A stretch of DNA of 64,000 bases from Niallia taxi (GCF_032818155.1 NZ_CP102589.1:2094001-2158000); one strand, 5' to 3'. Shown: positions 1-9,079, counted from the stretch's first letter. Translations and numbers: made by a program. Notes: generated by a model from the letters alone, not told the origin.

Positions 1-2228
1 CCTCCATTCTTATTGGCGGTTCTCTGTTGCTAGGGTTTTCTTTTTGGATTACATTTATTCTTATTTCTTATATGGTCCCACTGCCGTATTCGTCAAAGGA
101 TTTTTCATTATACTTTTTCATCATCTTTATGTTTTGCTTTATCGGTTCTTTAGTCATTCTCTCCCTCTCACAATCGAGAGCAGTGAAGGAAACCCATTAT
201 TTATGGGGGAGTCTAATTTTGGCTGTATGTTTAATAGCATCAGATACATTTGGTTTTGCGTTGCTATTCAGTCAGCATATTAAATTTAATCTCATTCTTT
301 ATGTGACTACCTTCTTGCTGACACTAGGTTCGTCCTTTTCTGTATTCAGGTTTTTAATTCAAATAACAAGTGATGATATATTTCAAGGAGCTTCGAAAAA
401 ATGGGAGTATATTGGTGTTATTCTTGCAGGGGTCTCACTAGCGAATATTCCCTATATTGTTTTAATATCGATTTTGAAATTTAATTTAGGATACATGTAT
501 AGTGACTATGAAATTTTCATTCCTTTTATACTAACAATCGGAGCCAATTTCCTCTTAATGCTGCTACCATATTTTTTAGGTGACACTATTTTGAGTACAA
601 AGGCAAATTTTTATACAACATTATTTGAGCATAATCCTGTGGCAGTTATTGGTATTGATTTGCACGGAGCAATTAATAGTGTTAATTCCGAAGGCACTAA
701 ACTCCTTGAATTGGAGGAGAAAGAATTGCTTGGCAAGGATGCTTTTGAGATCTTTTCTAATATTGACAAAAATAAAATGGACGCTTATTTAGCTGGTTAT
801 AATAAAAAAATGGTACATAAGTTCGAAACAGAAATTACAATGAAAAATAATAGTAAAAAGGATGTTTATATTACTGCTGTTCGAATTATTACAAATGATA
901 AATTTATCGGCGTTTTTGCATTAGTGGAGGATATTACAGAAAAGAAAAAGTCAGAAGAGCAAATTAAACATCTTGCTTTTCATGATGATCTTACCCAGCT
1001 TTCTAATAGACGGGTTGCCAAAATGACGATGAATGAATATATCAAAAACAAAATCCCATTTACACTTATGCTGCTCGATTTTGACCGTTTCAAAAGCATT
1101 AATGACACACTGGGCCATTCCTTCGGTGACAGTTTGCTGCAGAAAATTGCGCGAAGATTAGACAGTTTAGTGCTCGATAAAGGGAAGGTTGCAAGGTTTG
1201 GCGGAGACGAATTCCTTATCATTATTCCAGATGATTTGGATAAAAGGGACTTATATAAGTCCATCGCTCAATCTATTAACCAAGTATTCAGGCAACCCAT
1301 TCTTATTGACGGGTATGAGATTATTTTGACAGCAAGTGTAGGTATCAGCAGATTTCCCGAGCACACAACAGATGTGGACGATCTCGTGAAATATGCAGAT
1401 ATCGCCATGTATCAGATGAAGGAAGCTGGTGCAAATGGGTACAAGGAATTTAATAACGATATGTCTCTTCATGCAAATCATAAAGTCGGTTTGGAAAGTG
1501 ATTTGCGTAAAGCGATGGAATACCAAGAACTATTTGTTCACTATCAGCCAAAATACCAAATCGAAAGCGGGGATATTATAGGTGCAGAAGCATTAATTAG
1601 GTGGAAGCATAATAAAAAAGGCTTTATTCCTCCTAATGAATTTATCCCGTTGGCTGAAGAAAGCGGTCTGATTGTCAAGCTTGAAAAATATGTGTTTACA
1701 GAAGTATGCAAGCACATACATAGGTGGAATAAAGCTGGTAAAAACATTGGACGAATTTCTATTAATATATCGATTGTAACCTTACTAAGAGAGGATTTTA
1801 TAACGTTTATTGCCGAACATTTGCAGAAATTTAAGATTGATGGAAGCGTCATTGAGCTTGAAATTACTGAGCGAATCGTCATGAAAAATGAACTTGTAGT
1901 CAATCAAACATTAAAGAAAATAAGTGAATTGGGCATCAGCATCAGCATGGATGATTTTGGTACTGGCTATAGTTCCCTTTCTTATCTTCATAAGCTTCGA
2001 GTCGACTGTATTAAAATTGACAAATCCTTCATCGACCAGATTGAAGGCAATATAGAGGTTGTGTCAGCCATCATTTCCATGGCAAAAAATTTAAAGTTAG
2101 AAATAATCGCAGAAGGTGTTGAAACAGAAGCACAGGTGAAAAAGCTGATTCAGCTTGGCTGTGATCAGGCACAAGGCTATTATTTTTCCAAGCCCATTTC
2201 CATGGCTAAATTTGAGGCAATACTTTAA
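1..2228 (+). CDS. GGDEF/EAL membrane protein with MHYT-like N-terminus and PAS domain (5' end outside window)
   Basis: This is a predicted cyclic-di-GMP turnover enzyme. The reading frame is open to the left edge, so the true start lies outside; the first visible start codon is TTG at 27. Counting from that TTG, about residues 1-190 are hydrophobic with paired segments spaced like MHYT repeats, but the Met-His-Tyr/Phe signatures are absent. A PAS domain follows (about 200-310). The GGDEF domain has an intact GGDEF motif near residue 392, but I see no RxxD inhibitory site five residues before it. The EAL domain has intact EAL (about 520), LEITER, DDFGTGYSSL and EGVET motifs. Both catalytic domains therefore look complete, so the protein could make or degrade c-di-GMP; which dominates cannot be read from sequence. 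A long stem-loop terminator follows, suggesting a single-gene or last-gene transcript. Confidence 0.9.
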   Translation, partial: SILIGGSLLLGFSFWITFILISYMVPLPYSSKDFSLYFFIIFMFCFIGSLVILSLSQSRAVKETHYLWGSLILAVCLIASDTFGFALLFSQHIKFNLILYVTTFLLTLGSSFSVFRFLIQITSDDIFQGASKKWEYIGVILAGVSLANIPYIVLISILKFNLGYMYSDYEIFIPFILTIGANFLLMLLPYFLGDTILSTKANFYTTLFEHNPVAVIGIDLHGAINSVNSEGTKLLELEEKELLGKDAFEIFSNIDKNKMDAYLAGYNKKMVHKFETEITMKNNSKKDVYITAVRIITNDKFIGVFALVEDITEKKKSEEQIKHLAFHDDLTQLSNRRVAKMTMNEYIKNKIPFTLMLLDFDRFKSINDTLGHSFGDSLLQKIARRLDSLVLDKGKVARFGGDEFLIIIPDDLDKRDLYKSIAQSINQVFRQPILIDGYEIILTASVGISRFPEHTTDVDDLVKYADIAMYQMKEAGANGYKEFNNDMSLHANHKVGLESDLRKAMEYQELFVHYQPKYQIESGDIIGAEALIRWKHNKKGFIPPNEFIPLAEESGLIVKLEKYVFTEVCKHIHRWNKAGKNIGRISINISIVTLLREDFITFIAEHLQKFKIDGSVIELEITERIVMKNELVVNQTLKKISELGISISMDDFGTGYSSLSYLHKLRVDCIKIDKSFIDQIEGNIEVVSAIISMAKNLKLEIIAEGVETEAQVKKLIQLGCDQAQGYYFSKPISMAKFEAIL

Positions 2229-2230
2229 CT

Positions 2231-2281
2231 AAACACCCCGCTTATTAGTCTTTGCTCTAATTTAGTGGAGGTGTTTTTTTT
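2231..2281 (+). terminator. Intrinsic terminator after the GGDEF/EAL gene
   Basis: AAACACC (2231-2237) pairs with GGTGTTT (2270-2276). Further pairing continues inside the stem, and a T-run follows directly. Confidence 0.8.
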
Positions 2282-2371
2282 ATAATAATAACAAGTTGAA
2301 TATTTACAAATTATAGGAGTGGTTGATACGATTAAGATGGAAGAATTGGTAAAACAAGGAGGTGTTTTCTT

Positions 2372-2947
2372 ATGGATAAAACAGAACAGGAAATCATGAA
2401 ATGGATAAAAGAAGATGAATGGATGATGAACATACTGCAAATTGTCCAAAAGCTTGATTTGCCTGACTGGTGGATAAGTGCGGGCTTTGTCCGTTCGAAA
2501 ATTTGGGATAAGGTTCATCAATATTCAGATAGGACGCCACTACCAGACATTGATGTTATCTACTATGATGCGAATAATATCGAGGAAGAAGAAGAAAAGC
2601 AACTGGAGAAAAGGCTAAATCAGCATTCACTTTTACCTTGGTCTGTCAAAAATCAAGCTAGAATGCATACGCTTAGTGGCTTTTCGCCTTATACATCTGC
2701 GGTCGATGGTATTGCTCATTTCCCTGAAAGAGCAACGGCATTAGGAGTGAAGCTTGCTGAAGATGGCAGCCTTGTTTTAGCAGCACCATGGGAAGTGACA
2801 GATGCTGTATCCCTTAAAGTTAGGCCAACTCACTATTATGAAAAAACAAATAAAAGAATCATTTATGAAAATAGAGTAATAAAAAAAGCTTGGCAAAAAC
2901 ATTGGACAAGGCTGGAGATCGAAGGAATAGAGGAGAGTGTCCTTTAA
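2372..2947 (+). CDS. NTP_transf_6 (DUF925) family nucleotidyltransferase-like protein
   Basis: The 191-residue protein resembles the NTP_transf_6 family, small proteins with a nucleotidyltransferase fold and no well-defined substrate. The family pattern is visible: a Trp-rich start, SAGFVRSKIWDKVH near residue 36, then LPDIDVIYYD with the paired acidic residues expected at a metal-binding site. The total length is normal for the family. The ATG at 2372 follows AAGGAGGTG at a good distance. The gene stands alone, with terminators on both sides, and converges with the GNAT gene downstream. The biochemical role is unknown. Confidence 0.75.
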   Translation: MDKTEQEIMKWIKEDEWMMNILQIVQKLDLPDWWISAGFVRSKIWDKVHQYSDRTPLPDIDVIYYDANNIEEEEEKQLEKRLNQHSLLPWSVKNQARMHTLSGFSPYTSAVDGIAHFPERATALGVKLAEDGSLVLAAPWEVTDAVSLKVRPTHYYEKTNKRIIYENRVIKKAWQKHWTRLEIEGIEESVL

Positions 2948-2954
2948 CAAGGAA

Positions 2955-2990
2955 TCGGCTAGTTCTTTTACCATGATCTAGCTGATTTTT
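2955..2990 (+). terminator. Terminator between convergent genes
   Basis: TCGGCTAG (2955-2962) pairs with CTAGCTGA (2978-2985, one G-U pair), followed by five Ts. Confidence 0.6.
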
Positions 2991-2994
2991 GCGA

Positions 2995-3450
2995 TTATAA
3001 TGATTTTGTCATAAACATGCTGTTATCATCCTCTATGTAACCTGCAAATGGACTGCAATAAGTGAAGCCTAGTGCTTCATATAATTTTCTTGCTGGCAAA
3101 AAGGCCTCCATTGACCCAGTTTCTAAACTTAAGCGTGTATAGCCTCTTGTTTTAGCGACTTCTAGAATATGCAGCATAATCTGTTGTGCAACTCCTTTGC
3201 GCAAGTGTGCAGACGCAGTTTTCACAGACTTCACTTCAGCATGATTTTTATCCAATTCCTTTAATGCCCCACAGCCTAAAAGCTCATCATTTTCCCATGC
3301 GCTCCAAAACGTTATTTCAGGCTTGCGAAGTCCCTCTAAGTCAAGGGCATGAATACTTTCAGGCGGAGAATGAAGTGTCATACTATAGAGATGGTCCTCA
3401 AGCAGTGCGGCAATTTCAGGACCGCGTAAGTCGTCAATCTTGATTATCAT
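2995..3450 (-). CDS. GNAT family N-acetyltransferase (YsnE-like)
   Basis: The 151-residue single-domain protein is a GNAT acetyltransferase. The acetyl-CoA binding motif A is seen as AHLRKGVAQQIM near residue 82, and the C-terminal ARKLYEALGF (motif B) is typical. The overall pattern, including the SPPES segment and the FAGYIEDDNSMFM ending, resembles the B. subtilis YsnE group; this is recognition from memory, not a search. The substrate is unknown. It is transcribed alone on the minus strand, converging with the nucleotidyltransferase-like gene. Confidence 0.75.
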   Translation of the reverse strand: MIIKIDDLRGPEIAALLEDHLYSMTLHSPPESIHALDLEGLRKPEITFWSAWENDELLGCGALKELDKNHAEVKSVKTASAHLRKGVAQQIMLHILEVAKTRGYTRLSLETGSMEAFLPARKLYEALGFTYCSPFAGYIEDDNSMFMTKSL

Positions 3451-3648
3451 TAATTATACTTCCCTTCTGATAACAATGTGAGTGTGTTTTTCCTATGCAT
3501 ATAATAGTATCATACGGAAATTGAAATAAAAGATGTATTTAGAATATTCATATATTATCAGTGGATATAAATGGGCAGTGTAACAGATGCTTCTATTTTA
3601 GTAAGCGCTCATATACAAAGGAGTTTTTGACTTTGGTATTTTTTTATT

Positions 3649-3854
3649 GAGTAGTTCGGTTTTTTTTTTGGAGTTTTCGGTTTTAATGCAATATTTAAAA
3701 ATCCTAGTGGAATGGAGCGGAGGCCACTCGACTACTAAGGGAAATAGAGGAAAGGATGAGCTCCCGCAGGCGAAGACGAGGAGGCTCCATACCTCCCCGT
3801 GGAAAGCGAGTGACTATAGTGCAATGAAACGAACTAGTACTTACATCTATTTAT
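3649..3854 (+). repeat. Interspersed GC-cored repeat, copy A
   Basis: One of four related copies in the window. The GC-rich core starts near TGGAATGGAGCGGAGG, includes GCAGGCGAAGACGAGGAGGC and CGGAAAGCGAGTG, and ends at AATGAAACGAACTA. The left end carries a degenerate AGTAGTTCGGTTT and the right end an ATCTATTTA motif. An open frame crosses it but is not protein-like. The rest of the 456-bp gap between 3451 and 3906 shows no gene. Confidence 0.75.
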
Positions 3855-3906
3855 ATTCTTAATTTAAAGATCATATAGGAGTATTTTCCTATCCCCCATC
3901 ATCCTA

Positions 3907-4875
3907 TTAAACATGCAGCTTATTATTAACAGACGAATCTGTTTTTGTTTTATCCTTCATGCGGCTGAAAATGTTGGCAAGAACAGAACCTGATAAATTA
4001 TGCCAAACACTGAAAATAGCACTAGGAACGGCCGCAAGTGGGGAGAAGTGTGCTGTGGCAATGGCAACACCTAATCCTGAATTTTGCATGCCGACCTCCA
4101 TGGCAACAGCCTTTTGCTTTGCAAGGTCCATACCACATAGTCGTGCAAAGAAAAACCCGATTAAAAAGCCAAGAACATTATGAAGAATGACAACTCCAAA
4201 GATTAATAGACCAGTTTCTGCAAGTCTATCTGCACTTCCAGCCACAACTGCAGCAACAATTAAAACAATTGCAATAACAGAAACTAGAGGCATTGCCTTT
4301 GCACCAGCTTTTGCTTGTTTTCCAAAGAAGCGTTTCACGATAAATCCAAGCACTAGTGGAATAATAACAACTTGTACAATCGAAAGGAATAAAGACCCTA
4401 CACTGATTTGAATCCATTTGCTAGCAAACAAAAGGATGAGTAGCGGTGTTACAATTGGTGCCAAAATAGTAGAAACAGACGCTATGGCAACAGCTAGTGC
4501 GACATTTCCTCTCGCAAGAAAAACCATCACATTAGATGCTGTACCACTTGGACAGCAGCCAACCAAAATGACCCCAACGGCAATTTCACTTGGCAGGTTT
4601 AAGCCGACTGCCAACAAAAATGCAAGAAGTGGCATAATCACAAAGTGACCGATAACCCCTAATGCAACATCCTTAGGACGTGTAAATACTTCTTTAAAAT
4701 CAGATAATTCAAGGGTAAGGCCCATACCGAACATAACAATACCTAAGAGTGGCACGATATAATCGCCAATCCAAACAAAATGCTCTGGCATAATATACGC
4801 AACTGCCGCAAAGACCAAAACCCATAATGTAAATGTTTTTCCTGCAAAGCTGCTTATTTTCTCGATGAATCCCAT
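3907..4875 (-). CDS. BASS-family sodium-dependent anion/bile-acid-type symporter (YocS-like)
   Basis: The 322-residue protein is almost entirely hydrophobic with about nine to ten membrane segments. It belongs to the bile acid:sodium symporter superfamily. Visible family signatures are the discontinuous-helix motif GCCPSGTASNVMVFLARGN near residue 105 and the second one, EVGMQNSGLGVAIA, near residue 260. The closest remembered relative is B. subtilis YocS. It most likely moves an organic anion with sodium; the substrate cannot be read from sequence. The ATG follows a GGAGGTTTCG element on the minus strand. It is a single-gene unit, with repeat copy A downstream. Confidence 0.85.
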   Translation of the reverse strand: MGFIEKISSFAGKTFTLWVLVFAAVAYIMPEHFVWIGDYIVPLLGIVMFGMGLTLELSDFKEVFTRPKDVALGVIGHFVIMPLLAFLLAVGLNLPSEIAVGVILVGCCPSGTASNVMVFLARGNVALAVAIASVSTILAPIVTPLLILLFASKWIQISVGSLFLSIVQVVIIPLVLGFIVKRFFGKQAKAGAKAMPLVSVIAIVLIVAAVVAGSADRLAETGLLIFGVVILHNVLGFLIGFFFARLCGMDLAKQKAVAMEVGMQNSGLGVAIATAHFSPLAAVPSAIFSVWHNLSGSVLANIFSRMKDKTKTDSSVNNKLHV

Positions 4876-5137
4876 AAGACGAAACCTCCAAAGAATGATA
4901 ATTCAGATTTTTTCAAATAAAATTACTTTACTATATTAGATGAAATATTTAGAAAAATCAATACGCGATGATTCCGATATAATGGGTCTAATTTCTTATT
5001 TTTATGGAGGTTTAGAAGGGGATATGATAGGGGAAAAAGCTGGGAAATATGTCTATTTTTAAAAATATGGTTAATAAGCCTTGTTTTTACAGCAAGACTT
5101 GTTATAAATAAAGGAAGACACTATTTCCCTATTAATC

Positions 5138-5497
5138 TTATATTTCGACAATGATAGCATTTGGAAAGCTTGTTCTTTTTGCCATACGATTTAGCTGCAT
5201 TTTTAATACAGGGCTTCTTGGAATAATGATGATCATACTAACAAAGCCTAATTCCTGATAAAGTCTAAATGAGTTTTCCATATATGGCATCATTTCCTGT
5301 GTGAGAACATCCATGTTTTTGCAGTCAATGATTAATTTAAATTGCTTGGCATTAGCAATAGAAAGATTAGCAACTTTATTCCGGTAATCACTTGCGAATT
5401 CTGCAACAGTTGCTGGGTCAAAAGTTCCTTCTATCAGCATATCAATCGTTTTAGAGGAGCGATTCACCTTTATGTCAAAACATCCTTTTTCTTCCAT
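5138..5497 (-). CDS. STAS-like small protein of unknown function
   Basis: The 119-residue soluble protein has alternating strands and helices like a STAS/anti-sigma-antagonist domain: an early strand (IDMLIEGTF), a helix, the hydrophobic strand FKLIIDCKNMDVLT near residue 54, a helix ending in ELGF, and strand VSMIIIIP. I do not see the conserved phosphorylated Ser of SpoIIAA/RsbV in its usual place, so a partner-switching role is not shown. An AGGAGAT ribosome site precedes the ATG. No partner kinase or sigma factor is adjacent. The 262-bp gap upstream of 5138 shows only a weak stem-loop near 5075-5100. Confidence 0.6.
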   Translation of the reverse strand: MEEKGCFDIKVNRSSKTIDMLIEGTFDPATVAEFASDYRNKVANLSIANAKQFKLIIDCKNMDVLTQEMMPYMENSFRLYQELGFVSMIIIIPRSPVLKMQLNRMAKRTSFPNAIIVEI

Positions 5498-5664
5498 AAT
5501 GATTAGATCTCCTTATGTTGTAACTATTCAGTTGAATTTTTTGTAATTATAGCACAGTGTTAAAGAAAATAGGATATTAAATAATTGAAAGCAGTTGGTT
5601 TTTGCATAAATAGAGACGGGAATAGTAAAATTAACAGTCTTATTCAGCGAAAGCAGGTGGGAAA

Positions 5665-5907
5665 GTGGAAATAAAATCCTACTCTTATCGAAAAAAAGGT
5701 AGTATGGAATTTATTTATGATAAATTTGCCCATTCAAGGGTTATTCTATATCCAATTAAAAACTACTACTTTATAAAATTTGTAAAATGGAATTCGAAAG
5801 ATCCATATGTAACAAGACAAGATCTAGAAGAGATGGAAGAACTGGCGAATGAAGAAATGGGGACACTTGAATTTTATATGCAGCGCAAAGGCAGTTCATT
5901 GGCATAG
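5665..5907 (+). CDS. Hypothetical 80-residue protein
   Basis: I do not recognise this protein. It is small, charged and soluble, rich in Tyr and Lys in the first half and acidic in the second (EEMEELANEEMGTLEF). The start is GTG at 5665, supported by GCAGGTGGG just upstream. A terminator overlapping the stop codon follows, so it is an independent transcript. Confidence 0.6.
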   Translation: MEIKSYSYRKKGSMEFIYDKFAHSRVILYPIKNYYFIKFVKWNSKDPYVTRQDLEEMEELANEEMGTLEFYMQRKGSSLA

Positions 5908-5933
5908 GATTAGCAAAGTCCTATGCTTTTTTA
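5902..5933 (+). terminator. Terminator overlapping the stop codon of the 80-residue protein
   Basis: GCATAGGA (5902-5909) pairs perfectly with TCCTATGC (5919-5926), followed by six Ts. The TAG stop lies inside the 5' arm. Confidence 0.75.
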
Positions 5934-6025
5934 TATAGTGGAGGAAGCTGAATAAAGAATATCAAGGAGTTATGGATCAGATTGGCGAAATAAAAAAAGT
6001 AGAAACGAATAAAGGGGGAATTTTG

Positions 6026-6331
6026 GTGGAAAGCAAAAAGGAATATTATGCAGTTATTTTCACATCAAAAAGAACAGCTGGTGATAAGGGTTATGGAAAA
6101 ATGGCAGAGAAAATGGAGGAGCTGGCTGAAAAGCAGGCTGGCTTTATTGGGGTGGAAAGTGCACGTGATTCAAGCTTAGGAATAACAGTTTCTTATTGGG
6201 ATTCTCTAGAAGCGATAAAGCAGTGGAAGGAAAATTCTGCACATAAGCTTGCACAGGACCAAGGAAAAGCGCGGTGGTATGAAGATTATCATGTCCGTAT
6301 ATGCAAGGTAGAAAGAGAGTATAGTATGTAA
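6026..6331 (+). CDS. Antibiotic biosynthesis monooxygenase (ABM) domain protein
   Basis: This is a roughly 101-residue ferredoxin-like alpha+beta-barrel protein of the ABM superfamily, which includes small monooxygenases and heme-degrading proteins. Visible features are the opening strand YYAVIFTSK, a helix with MAEKMEELAEKQAGFIGVES, the strand ITVSYWDS followed by WKENSAHKLAQ, and a final WYEDYHVRICKVE strand. The start is taken as GTG 6026 because AAAGGGGG lies at a normal distance. The in-frame ATG at 5972 has AAGGAG only two bases away and would add residues the family lacks. The substrate is unknown. Confidence 0.7.
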   Translation: MESKKEYYAVIFTSKRTAGDKGYGKMAEKMEELAEKQAGFIGVESARDSSLGITVSYWDSLEAIKQWKENSAHKLAQDQGKARWYEDYHVRICKVEREYSM

Positions 6332-6372
6332 GAATGGAGAATATTGGACATTGATAAAGTTAAAGGGTTATC

Positions 6373-6400
6373 TTGACATATAACCAAAAGGTGTTATAAA
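6373..6400 (+). promoter_or_regulatory. Sigma-A promoter of the AHSA1-ArsR operon
   Basis: TTGACA (6373-6378), a 16-bp spacer and TATAAA (6395-6400). The spacer is occupied by the first operator copy, so repressor binding should block polymerase directly. Confidence 0.8.
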
Positions 6401-6428
6401 ATCCGAAGTATAACCAAAAGGTGTTATA
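6379..6428 (+). promoter_or_regulatory. Duplicated ArsR operator
   Basis: TATAACCAAAAGGTGTTATA occurs twice without mismatch, at 6379-6398 and 6409-6428. Each copy is an inverted repeat (ATAAC...GTTAT). The copies are 30 bp apart, so they face the same side of the helix. One lies between -35 and -10 and the other just downstream of -10. Autoregulation by the ArsR protein of this operon is inferred. Confidence 0.75.
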
Positions 6429-6460
6429 TTAACTGAATCTTAAGGAGCTAACAAAAGCAT

Positions 6461-6895
6461 ATGACAATCAATCAGAACCAGGGTAAAGTGCAAGACATTA
6501 ATCAAACTATTACGATTGACGCAAGTATTGAAAAGGTATGGAACTTTGTTTCCACAGCAGAAGGGATCGCAGCATGGTTTATGCCAAATGATTTTCAGGC
6601 AGAGCTTGGCTATGAATTCCACCTTCAATCACCGTTCGGACCATCTCCTTGTAAGGTAACAGAATTGGAACCACCACATAAACTGTCATTTGATTGGGAT
6701 ACAGATGGGTGGTTTGTTACGTTTTCTTTGAAAGAGCTTGACGGAAAGACGGAATTTACTGTCGTTCATGGTGGCTGGAAAAATACAGAGGAACTGATCG
6801 GCAAGGCAAATGAAAAGTCTGCCATTATCCGTGATAGAATGAATCAAGGCTGGAGCGGTATTGTTCAAAAGTTAAAAAAGGTAGTAGAAGCATAA
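6461..6895 (+). CDS. SRPBCC/AHSA1 family protein
   Basis: The 144-residue protein belongs to the START-like AHSA1 group of small ligand-binding or stress-linked proteins. The pattern is clear: [28 protein letters not shown] at the start (split here by a Thr-rich lead), LGYEFHL, the strand [14 protein letters not shown], and the closing helix with [15 protein letters not shown]. The ATG follows AAGGAG. Its stop codon overlaps the ATG of the ArsR gene, so the two are translationally coupled. Such AHSA1-ArsR pairs are common in Firmicutes; the ligand is not known. Confidence 0.85.
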   Translation: MTINQNQGKVQDINQTITIDASIEKVWNFVSTAEGIAAWFMPNDFQAELGYEFHLQSPFGPSPCKVTELEPPHKLSFDWDTDGWFVTFSLKELDGKTEFTVVHGGWKNTEELIGKANEKSAIIRDRMNQGWSGIVQKLKKVVEA

Positions 6896-7221
6896 TGACA
6901 GCTGCGGCTGGAAAATCCGATGTTTTTCAAGCAATTGCTGACCCAACGAGGAGAAAAGTACTAAAGCTGTTATCTGAGAAAGACATGCCGATAACGGAAA
7001 TCTCAAGCCAGTTCCCAGTCAGCAGAACGGCTATTGTAAAACATCTGCAAGTCCTTACAGATGCTAAACTTGTCTCTGCCAGAAAAACAGGTAGAGAAAA
7101 GATATATACTCTTAGTCCAGAGCCTCTCGCTGAAGTACAGGAATGGATTGCCTATTATGAACAGTTTTGGTTTAACAGGCTTTCCGTGCTTAAGCATTTG
7201 ATGGAAGAAGACAAAAAGTAA
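6895..7221 (+). CDS. ArsR-family winged-helix repressor
   Basis: The 108-residue protein has the ArsR/SmtB fold: FQAIADPTRRKVLKLLSE near residue 10, the recognition helix FPVSRTAIVKHLQVLTDA near 42, the wing with KTGREKIYTL, and the YYEQFWFNRLSVLKHLME ending typical of the AHSA1-linked subgroup. I see no CxC or other classical metal-binding motif, so this is probably not a metal sensor. The start overlaps the end of the AHSA1 gene. It probably represses the operon through the duplicated operator at 6379-6428. Confidence 0.9.
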   Translation: MTAAAGKSDVFQAIADPTRRKVLKLLSEKDMPITEISSQFPVSRTAIVKHLQVLTDAKLVSARKTGREKIYTLSPEPLAEVQEWIAYYEQFWFNRLSVLKHLMEEDKK

Positions 7222-7246
7222 AGGCGCGAATTTTGCGTCTTTTTTA
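7221..7246 (+). terminator. Terminator of the AHSA1-ArsR operon
   Basis: AAGGCGC pairs with GCGTCTT (one G-U), followed by a T-run. Confidence 0.7.
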
Positions 7247-7390
7247 TATGGATATATTTATTTGAGATAATTGTCCTAGGAAAATTACTAGAAAATAATG
7301 TATGATAGAAGGTAAATGGTAGCGGTGACAATATTAACAAATTCAACTAAATATGTCTCAGATCACAACTAAAGAAAGTAGGGACTTGGG

Positions 7391-9079
7391 ATGGCAACGA
7401 TTACTGCTAGACATATTATACAGCCTGAAGCGGCTTTGAGTAAAAATACAATCATCACAAATGGAACACATATCTCGTATGTCTCCACAGAGTTTAATAA
7501 ATACATAGAAAACGCCCTTTATTTTATAACAGCAGGTATCGAATTAAATCAAGAAATCCTGTTTATTGATAGTAACAAGGTCCTCAAGCTTCTTAATGAG
7601 CGCCTTAAGGAGCAGGGGACTACCCAAGCACAGCTGGAGAAAATTAACTTTATTGATAATATGGAGTTTTATGAAGCGAATACTCCGCTAGATCCTGACA
7701 AAATAATGCACAAATTTGCATCTGCGTTAACACCTCTCTTAAACACTAGAAATCCAGTCAGACACTGGGGAAAGGTCATTTGGCTTGAGGGGCAGAAAAA
7801 TCTGCTTGAAAGGCTATCTAAATATGAAGCAGCTGCCAACCAATTTATAAAAAAGTCAAACAGCTTTGGTATTTGTGCGTTTGATGGCATGCAATTGCCA
7901 GCATCTGTCCATATGGAAATTATGAAATTCAATCATTATATTATGTCAGATAATGAACTGGTCGTATCGAGCTTCCAAGATAGTGAAAATCTGCATCCTT
8001 CCATCAGAAGGGAAATGAATTACAAAAATGCCCTTTCTACTCTGAAAATAGCTCAATCACATTATGCTAGAATAATAGAAGAAATGCCTGATGCCGTTTT
8101 TATTACGTCACGAGGAAATATTGCATACACAAATAAATCTGCATTAAAATTAATGGAGTCAGACTCTGCCCAGCTTCACAATAAGGTAGTGTGGGAGATA
8201 ATTGACCCTGCCTTTCATGAACAAATTAAAGCGAAGGCAGTCGGCGTTTTAAAAAGGGAGCGTTTTTCGACTTGTGAAATTCAGTTAATTGCTTTGACTG
8301 GGAAAAAGGTCGATGTCGAGGTTTTGTCGTTTCCTTTTGTTTTTGAGGACAAAAAAACAATTATTCATATTGCACGAAACATTAAAGAACGAAAAGAAAA
8401 TCATGACCTGATGATTCGCAACGAGAAGCTAGAGATTGCCGGCCAGCTTGCCGCAAGCATCGCTCATGAAATAAGAAACCCACTAACTGCTATAAAAGGC
8501 TTTATGAAGCTCGCAGAACAAGGCTCCTTGCATATTAAAGATGTTTATCCAATTCTTGATGCAGAAATAAATCGAATTGAAACGATTGCGAGTGAGTTAT
8601 TACTACTCGGAAAGCCTGTCTCAACAGAAATAAAAGTGATGGACCTATCCAAGCTTTTATATGATATTTGCACATTTATGCAATCACAAGCAAACATGGA
8701 AAATGTAATTCTCCATTTCAACATACCAAATAAACCGCTATATTGTAAATGCAATGGTGACCAAATCAAGCAGGTATTTATGAATATAATTAAAAATGCG
8801 ATTGAAGCAGTTCCTTCAAGTGGGCAAATAATAGTTAATGCCAAGGAAATAGAAGGAGATGCTATGTTTGAAATAATCGACAATGGAGTTGGAATCCCAA
8901 TAGATATTCAAAACAAGCTGGGTGAACCTTTTTATACAACAAAGGAAAAAGGCACAGGTCTTGGCTTAATGGTTTGCTATAACATAATTGAACAGCATAA
9001 TGGCAATATTCGCTTTCATTCCATAGAAGGAGAAGGAACTACTTTCATTGTAAGTATCCCCTTAATAGTAGAATCATGA
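7391..9079 (+). CDS. MEDS-PAS sensor histidine kinase
   Basis: The 562-residue cytoplasmic sensor kinase has no membrane segments. The N-terminal part (about 30-200) matches the MEDS (DcmR-like sensory) domain, with HISYVSTEFNKYIENALYF and a later GICAFDG strand. A PAS domain follows (about 215-330), then HisKA with the phospho-acceptor in SIAHEIRNPLTAIK (His about 359). The ATPase domain shows the N box NIIKNAIEA, G1 DNGVGIP, and the G2 region KGTGLGL. The kinase part resembles the Bacillus sporulation-kinase group. No response regulator is adjacent, which fits orphan kinases feeding a phosphorelay, though that link is inference. The signal sensed is unknown. Confidence 0.85.
   Translation: MATITARHIIQPEAALSKNTIITNGTHISYVSTEFNKYIENALYFITAGIELNQEILFIDSNKVLKLLNERLKEQGTTQAQLEKINFIDNMEFYEANTPLDPDKIMHKFASALTPLLNTRNPVRHWGKVIWLEGQKNLLERLSKYEAAANQFIKKSNSFGICAFDGMQLPASVHMEIMKFNHYIMSDNELVVSSFQDSENLHPSIRREMNYKNALSTLKIAQSHYARIIEEMPDAVFITSRGNIAYTNKSALKLMESDSAQLHNKVVWEIIDPAFHEQIKAKAVGVLKRERFSTCEIQLIALTGKKVDVEVLSFPFVFEDKKTIIHIARNIKERKENHDLMIRNEKLEIAGQLAASIAHEIRNPLTAIKGFMKLAEQGSLHIKDVYPILDAEINRIETIASELLLLGKPVSTEIKVMDLSKLLYDICTFMQSQANMENVILHFNIPNKPLYCKCNGDQIKQVFMNIIKNAIEAVPSSGQIIVNAKEIEGDAMFEIIDNGVGIPIDIQNKLGEPFYTTKEKGTGLGLMVCYNIIEQHNGNIRFHSIEGEGTTFIVSIPLIVES

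Noticed and set aside
3647..3862. 71-codon open frame through repeat copy A
   Set aside because: It lies entirely in the GC-cored repeat, has no ribosome site, and the other copies do not keep the frame.
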